Source: Lewinella sp. LCG006
GTDB lineage: Bacteria; Bacteroidota; Bacteroidia; Chitinophagales; Saprospiraceae
NCBI RefSeq assembly: GCF_040784935.1
Contig: NZ_CP160680.1
Coordinates: 1,665,501 to 1,729,500, forward strand
Direction: 5' to 3'
Length of the DNA: 64,000 nt
Positions 61,201-64,000 of the stretch are shown here, piece after piece (position 1 is the first letter of the stretch; each line of letters opens with the position of its first letter). The notes below the pieces were generated by a model. That model saw nothing but the letters and a program-made list of their open reading frames with translations, did not search any database and was not told where the DNA came from. Both the position numbers and the translations under genes were made by a program.

Positions 61201-61427
61201 CCAACACTGGTCAGTTTGACTTATTGCTGGCACAGGCTACGGGCAACAAGCTCACTTGCAAGGTATTCAATAGCGCTGGGGCTTTGGTAGCACACGAGCT
61301 GCTGGCTAAACCAGGATTTGAGTTACGTCATTCCTTTGACTTGCAGTTCTTGCCTCCAGGCCTCTATCAACTCGTACTTTTCGATGCTGATGCCTTCGGA
61401 ACAGTGAGGGTGATGGTGGTGAGGTAG
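55296..61427 (+). CDS. Giant secreted Lys-C-like serine protease with P-domain, SprB repeats and T9SS sorting domain
   Basis: A 2043-residue protein with signal peptide 1-20 (LLFFVLSLIAFHSFAQ). Residues ~190-450 are a trypsin-fold protease close to lysyl endopeptidase: TANHCG (His ~243), SDFVLVELDDP (Asp ~298), EGGSSGSPLF (Ser ~381) and VVGQLHGGGAACGN. An FN3-like domain (~550-645), a proprotein-convertase P-domain (~650-810: LEITHSYIGDLSAQLLP, GTWTLQVNDNASADGG) and a cadherin-like domain (~810-925) follow. Residues ~925-1950 are tandem SprB-type repeats (GGTPAFMYSLDGENYQSSP), and the end is a type A sorting domain (LQVYPNPNTGQFDLLLA to GTVRVMVVR). It is predicted to be surface-attached or released and to cleave after Lys; the long repeat stalk may hold it away from the cell. 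The N-terminal ~170 residues could be a propeptide. Confidence 0.9.
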   Translation: MQRILLFFVLSLIAFHSFAQKDQRLTRGLSPVENLPILQMPHQDNQVLMSNELARRGPGVAPRYATNIAVDITPATHGQWETTPYGSVWRLRIKSQGAYSLNFGFTQYTMPRGGKLVMYSPDQARIQGPFTPADNEEHEQLWTPLIEGDELVIEVTVPTASINELSLKLAYVNHAFENFSALISGSCNLDVICGAADGWGIVDPHRDIIQSVAVISTGGGTFCTGFLVNNVENDCTPFFMTANHCGINSGNAPSLVTYWNYQNSTCRQPNTPASGGPGDGQLNDFNTGAIFRASRSQSDFVLVELDDPVSPTANAYFAGWDARGVSISSAIGIHHPRTDEKRISFENDPTQFTTYGSSTPTSNYTHVRVVDWDTGTTEGGSSGSPLFDQNERVVGQLHGGGAACGNNLSDWYGSFAISWDAGGSASSRLRDWLDPNNTGTEFINGRWANDCSFTVSGTPVEQTICQPDVAFYDITASTGFSGSASLSLAGLPFGTYDFSPSSIDPGETSTLSVETSNLDPGTYNFTVTASNNGDDIDIDLTLIVLAGSTDPPTLLDPADNSTDIFPNPILVWDGDDSGATTYTVQISTNSNFTNIVETGSTTATTYQPTNANQGATQYYWRVRASNDCGTTGYSDIFSFVTQNISCVTYNSDFSTTISANGTPSIENDIFFAEDFTIASVVIGLEITHSYIGDLSAQLLPVSGGAINLFNRPGFPNDNFGCSEDNLHLFFSDDSPNSPSALENTCNPSDTGPNNPGPPYAIEGSFQPIGNFNGFIGQSSFGTWTLQVNDNASADGGILEEWFVTVCYAVPSEPPVLVTNQTLQVIHNTQETITNTYLEAEDQGSGPDEIYYTITDLPNQGVLLLNGQVLNLGDSFTQEDIDNGLVAYEHGGGTVLSDNFEFDLSNAAGISTTGNVFFIEIIINPLMASITQTGNILCNGDANGAVSAFATGGVAPYQYALNGGDLQADNNFTDLAAGNYFVTIVDMLGTEISTNTITIGQPTQVTATTNVSDDQITVNAAGGTPGYTYQLENGTPQSSNIFSNVPNGTYTITVTDANGCSAAVTATVAVNNIILTAALVQDISCHDADDAIITALASGGTPAYQYRINGGSFQLESTFTNLGPGAYTIEVQDQDGFTQSSVTINVTNPPLLSLSASVVEDEVTANAAGGTPPLRYQLDGGSPQSSPVFSGLDNGNYSITVIDDNDCTATVSVTVAVNTLVVSATLVNDITCNNANDGSLQVNVSGGTPGFLYSLDGGTYQSSPIFNGLAAGGYTVTVLDSEGFTQTTNSITITNPAAINATAMVTDNVITVNATGGTGQLLYQLNNGTLQSNPVFTNVPNGQYTITVYDANDCTTTLSATVAVNTLVVNATLVSDITCNNANDGSLQVSVSGGTPAFMYSIDGENYQSSPIFSGLAGGSYTVTVLDSEGFTQTTNSITITNPAAINATAMVTDDVITINATGGTGQLLYQLNNGTLQSNPVFTNVPNGQYTITVYDANDCTTSLSATVAVNTLVVSATLVSDITCNNANDGSLQVSVSGGTPAFMYSLDGENYQSSPIFSGLAAGSYTVTVLDSEGFTQTTNSITITNPAAINATAMVTDDVITVNATGGTGQLLYQLNNGTLQSNPVFTNVPNGQYNITVYDANDCTTSLSATVAVNTLVVNAILIRNMSCHNVNDGRLMAEVQGGTPPFQYSLDGENYQNEALFTGLSAGTYTVTVLDAEGFTQTTNSITITNPTVVSMMVMVDGSTITVTASGGTGTLMYSINGQDFQTENSFTNVPDGIYQVSVRDENGCAVAMQAIVAVNGLLASVQVVNQVACFGDADGSLVVTASGGIAPYQYSLDGETFTEENTFGNLPAGDYQVTVADAAGAMFTTNIVTIEEPSALNLVLSVMTDNINAEVTGGTAPYEYSLNGGDFQTSSIFPDLPPGDYQVTVLDANDCATEGFISILVGVFTAADPSLNLQVYPNPNTGQFDLLLAQATGNKLTCKVFNSAGALVAHELLAKPGFELRHSFDLQFLPPGLYQLVLFDADAFGTVRVMVVR
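58957..60279 (+). repeat. Three near-identical 441-bp coding repeats in the protease stalk
   Basis: The block starting near GTGAGTGCGACTTTGGT recurs at 58957, 59398 and 59839, a period of 441 bp (147 codons, two SprB-type units). Copies differ at few positions, while flanking repeats are diverged, which indicates recent in-frame duplication or gene conversion. Confidence 0.9.
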
Positions 61428-61450
61428 ATTTAATTTTGATGGATTAAACA

Positions 61451-61489
61451 AGATGGACACGGTTGGTTTATTATAGACCGTGTCCATCT
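61451..61489 (+). terminator. Hairpin after the protease gene
   Basis: AGATGGACACGGT and its exact complement form a 13-bp stem with a 13-nt loop, 24 bp after the stop. The following tract is only weakly T-rich. Confidence 0.65.
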
Positions 61490-61681
61490 ATTTGATCCGA
61501 GTGCTATTCTACAAAAAAAGAAAACATATTAAGTCTTGTATCGTTAAGCATATTAGAAATACAAGTAGAAAGTGTGAGTTATTCCCAATGAGGCCCAGCT
61601 TGCTGATCGCTAATATCTTAGTTATTTGTATTCCGTCACTAGGAATAAAAAAACAGCTATTCTTATCCATTTAATTCTCCG

Positions 61682-61689
61682 TATCTTCG
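61682..61689 (+). promoter_or_regulatory. Probable -7 box of the DEAD-box helicase gene
   Basis: TATCTTCG matches TAnnTTTG at all but one base and is followed by GCG. It lies 25 bp before the TTG start, giving a short leader. Confidence 0.4.
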
Positions 61690-61713
61690 CGCGGTAAAAG
61701 AAACCATAACACC

Positions 61714-63015
61714 TTGAAATTTACAGAATTCGGCTTTAGTGCAACGCTCATGGAAGGATTGGACGCCATGGGATTCTACGAAGCTACCCCAATACAAGAA
61801 CAAGCTATCCCTGCAATTATGGCCGGGAAAGACCTGCTGGGTTGTGCCCAGACCGGGACGGGTAAAACGGCAGCTTTTTTACTGCCTATCCTTGATCGTT
61901 ATACTTCCGAACCACACAAGGGGATTGACACCCTGATTATTGGCCCTACCCGAGAGTTGGTACAGCAAGTAGACCGCCAACTGGAGGGCTTTTCTTACTT
62001 CACCCCGGTGAGTTCGATTCCTATTTATGGTGGTCGCGATGGCCGGTCTATGGATCAGGAGCGAAAAGCACTCAAAACCGGTGCGCCAGTAATTGTGGCA
62101 ACTCCTGGTCGCTTGATTGCTCACCTGGACTTAGGTTATGTAGACTTCAGCCAAGTGCGGCACTTTATCCTGGACGAAGCGGATCGCATGCTTGATATGG
62201 GCTTTGTGCATGATATTCTTAAAATTGCTTCTCATTTGCCACAGAAGCGGCAGACCTTGCTGTTTTCAGCGACTATGCCAACACGGATTCGCAAATTTGC
62301 CCGTGACTTGTTCAATAACGAACCTGTGGAAGTGAATGTGGCAGTCTCAAAGCCTGCTGAAAATATACTCCAGGGTGCTTACGAACTGGAGGATGAAGGA
62401 AAAGTAAAACTGGTAGCTCACCTCCTACAAGGTAAAAAGAACCTACAACGAACCATCATTTTTGCGAGTACCAAGAAAAAAGTTCGGGAGGTCAATACCG
62501 CGCTTCAACGTGCGGGCTTGAGTGTAGCAGCTATTTCTTCTGACCTGGATCAGAATGCGCGTGAGGATGCATTGCAGGATTTCCGTAGTGGAAAAATTCC
62601 GATTGTGGTAGCAACCGACGTCCTCTCCAGAGGTATTGATATTAAAGGAATTGATGTGGTCATCAACTACGATGTACCACCCGATCCTGAAGATTATGTA
62701 CACCGTATCGGTCGTACAGCGCGTGCCGATGCTTCGGGTGTTGCCCTGACATTTATCAGTCGTGGCGACCGTGGTCGTTTCCGTCGTATTGAGGAAATGA
62801 TCAATATGGAGATACGCCGTATGCCTTTGCCCGAAGGTATTCCTGTAGGCAGCCCTCCCTCAAAAGGAGGACGCAGCAGTAGCGGCGGACGCGGGCGTGG
62901 AGGCAACTCCCGCAGCGGTGGTCGCAACTCAAGCCGAGGCAGCAGCGACAACCGTGGAGGTAGTGGAAGTAGTCGTTCTGGCGGTCGTCGTAGCGACGGC
63001 CCTAAAAAAACATAA
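61714..63015 (+). CDS. DEAD-box RNA helicase (RhlE-like)
   Basis: A 433-residue protein with a TTG start that gives the usual family N-terminus (MKFTEFGFSATLMEGLDAMG). It has the Q motif ATPIQEQAIPAIMAGKDLLG, motif I AQTGTGKTAAFLLPI, motif Ia PTRELVQQV, motif Ib TPGRL, motif II LDEADRMLDMGF, motif III FSATM, and motifs V-VI VATDVLSRGIDIKGIDVVIN and HRIGRTARA. The C-terminal ~60 residues are a Gly/Ser/Arg-rich disordered tail (GGRGRGGNSRSGGRNSSRG), common in RhlE-type proteins and likely RNA-binding. It remodels structured RNA in ribosome assembly or decay. An ABC-F gene begins 38 bp downstream, probably in the same operon. Confidence 0.94.
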   Translation: MKFTEFGFSATLMEGLDAMGFYEATPIQEQAIPAIMAGKDLLGCAQTGTGKTAAFLLPILDRYTSEPHKGIDTLIIGPTRELVQQVDRQLEGFSYFTPVSSIPIYGGRDGRSMDQERKALKTGAPVIVATPGRLIAHLDLGYVDFSQVRHFILDEADRMLDMGFVHDILKIASHLPQKRQTLLFSATMPTRIRKFARDLFNNEPVEVNVAVSKPAENILQGAYELEDEGKVKLVAHLLQGKKNLQRTIIFASTKKKVREVNTALQRAGLSVAAISSDLDQNAREDALQDFRSGKIPIVVATDVLSRGIDIKGIDVVINYDVPPDPEDYVHRIGRTARADASGVALTFISRGDRGRFRRIEEMINMEIRRMPLPEGIPVGSPPSKGGRSSSGGRGRGGNSRSGGRNSSRGSSDNRGGSGSSRSGGRRSDGPKKT

Positions 63016-63053
63016 GTAAAAGCGCTAAAACAACGGCAGCAGCATAGCAATCT

Positions 63054-64000
63054 ATGATTTATCTTGAGCTAGAGAACGTTTCCAAATCTTACGGCGAAAA
63101 AGTTTTATTCGACCGAATCAGTCTGCCCATCAACAAGGGAAACAAAGTAGCACTGGTAGCAAAAAACGGTACTGGTAAGTCTACTTTACTACGTGTTGCT
63201 GGCGGGGTAGACTTGCCGGAAGGGCTGGGCGCCAAAGTATACATCCACCGTGATGCTCGGATGCACTATTTGGTGCAAGAGCCAGATTTTGGGGAAGAGC
63301 AGACCATCCTGGATGCGATCTTTGAAGGAGACAACCCCATGCTTAAAGCCATTGAGCGTTACGAACGCGCGCTGCTGATTCCCGACAAAGCAGAAGACCT
63401 CCAAAAAGCACTCTCCAAGATGGACGAGTTGAGAGCCTGGGATTTTGAAGCACGCATCAAGGAAGTCCTCAGTAAGCTCAAGATTGATGATCTCCAAAAG
63501 AAAATCAAACATCTCTCGGGTGGTCAACGCAAACGCGTAGCACTGGCTCGACTCATCATTGACGAGCCGGATCTCATCATTCTCGATGAGCCAACCAACC
63601 ACTTGGATTTGGACATGATCGAATGGTTGGAGGAGTTTTTACGCCAACCCAGCCTTACCATCCTGATGGTGACGCACGACCGCTATTTCCTGGAAAGGGT
63701 ATGCGACTACATCGTAGAACTCGACCAGGGTGAGTTGTTTAAATACAGCGGTAATTACAGCGAGTTTTTGCGTAAGAAAGCCACTCGCTTTGAGATTGAA
63801 GGTAACGAACACGAGAAGAACAAAAAGTCGCTAAAGCGGGAATTGGAATGGCTCAATCGTCAACCCAAAGCCCGCGGCACCAAAGGCAAGGCCCGTGTCA
63901 ACAGTGTCTTGGAACTGAAAGACAGAGTAGAAGACTTTTCTCGTGACGCAGAAATGCAAATCGACATCAAAGGCCAGCGTCTTGGCAAGACCATCCTCGA
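63054..64000 (+). CDS. ABC-F family ATPase, Uup-like (partial, 3' end beyond window)
   Basis: The frame opens at the ATG 63054 and runs to the window end, 315 codons. It begins MIYLELENVSKSYGEKVLFD and contains Walker A ALVAKNGTGKSTLLRV, signature KHLSGGQRKRVALARLI, Walker B LIILDEPTNHLDLDMIEWLE and the switch MVTHDRYFLERVCDYIVELD. The start of the inter-domain linker follows (KSLKRELEWLNRQPKARGTK), a Uup-type sequence. There are no membrane segments, which is characteristic of ABC-F proteins that act on ribosomes. The second ATPase domain is not in view. The conserved first Gly of Walker A is Ala here. Confidence 0.93.
   Translation, partial: MIYLELENVSKSYGEKVLFDRISLPINKGNKVALVAKNGTGKSTLLRVAGGVDLPEGLGAKVYIHRDARMHYLVQEPDFGEEQTILDAIFEGDNPMLKAIERYERALLIPDKAEDLQKALSKMDELRAWDFEARIKEVLSKLKIDDLQKKIKHLSGGQRKRVALARLIIDEPDLIILDEPTNHLDLDMIEWLEEFLRQPSLTILMVTHDRYFLERVCDYIVELDQGELFKYSGNYSEFLRKKATRFEIEGNEHEKNKKSLKRELEWLNRQPKARGTKGKARVNSVLELKDRVEDFSRDAEMQIDIKGQRLGKTIL

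Overview
The window looks like the chromosome of a marine or aquatic member of the Bacteroidota, most likely the Saprospiria (Lewinella/Haliscomenobacter type). Four things point there. There is a partial sprA directly downstream of ruvA. Several very large secreted proteins end in type IX secretion (T9SS) C-terminal sorting domains or a gliding-associated C-terminal (CHU_C-like) domain. There is a PorP/SprF outer-membrane protein. Several promoters match the Bacteroidota -7 consensus TAnnTTTG. I see no rRNA, tRNA, CRISPR array, insertion sequence or phage gene.

Layout. 1-6073 (minus): ruvA followed by the first 1785 codons of sprA, the T9SS outer-membrane translocon. 6221-10569 (plus): a small lipoprotein and a secreted FG-GAP/ASPIC protein with four unusual Cys-rich repeats. 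11123-29377 (minus): a surface-protein block. It holds a PorP/SprF protein, a 2406-residue adhesin with about ten cohesin-like domains plus SprB-type repeats, a small cohesin-like T9SS protein, an 1894-residue multidomain protein and an animal-type haem peroxidase. The last two each carry a dockerin-like module. 29881-33886: aroQ, recQ and kdsD. 34006-38562 (minus): a CotH/lamin-tail protein, a Trp-repeat protein and a ROK sugar kinase. 38619-44242 (plus): a GMC oxidoreductase with an SDR lacking the usual catalytic Tyr, a ParA ATPase with a small ParB-like/RHH-like partner, a thioredoxin-fold protein and an NTF2-like protein. 44232-54400 (minus): a Uma2-family protein, nadE, an uncharacterised protein, a 2-oxoacid:ferredoxin oxidoreductase operon and uvrB. 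54557-64000 (plus): a small membrane protein, a 2043-residue secreted Lys-C-like protease with SprB repeats, a DEAD-box helicase and the start of an ABC-F ATPase.

The main candidate for an undescribed system is the 11-29 kb block. A polycohesin-like protein, a single-cohesin protein and two dockerin-like proteins (one with a peroxidase domain) are neighbours on one strand, with a PorP/SprF protein and T9SS export signals. This suggests a T9SS-exported, cellulosome-like surface assembly built around oxidative chemistry. The module assignments come from reading the sequences and binding is inference. Other signals are a candidate small RNA with its own promoter and terminator (29.7-29.84 kb), a CRP-like operator at the peroxidase promoter, two long intergenic hairpins (30.3 and 37.3 kb), and the ParA/RHH pair.
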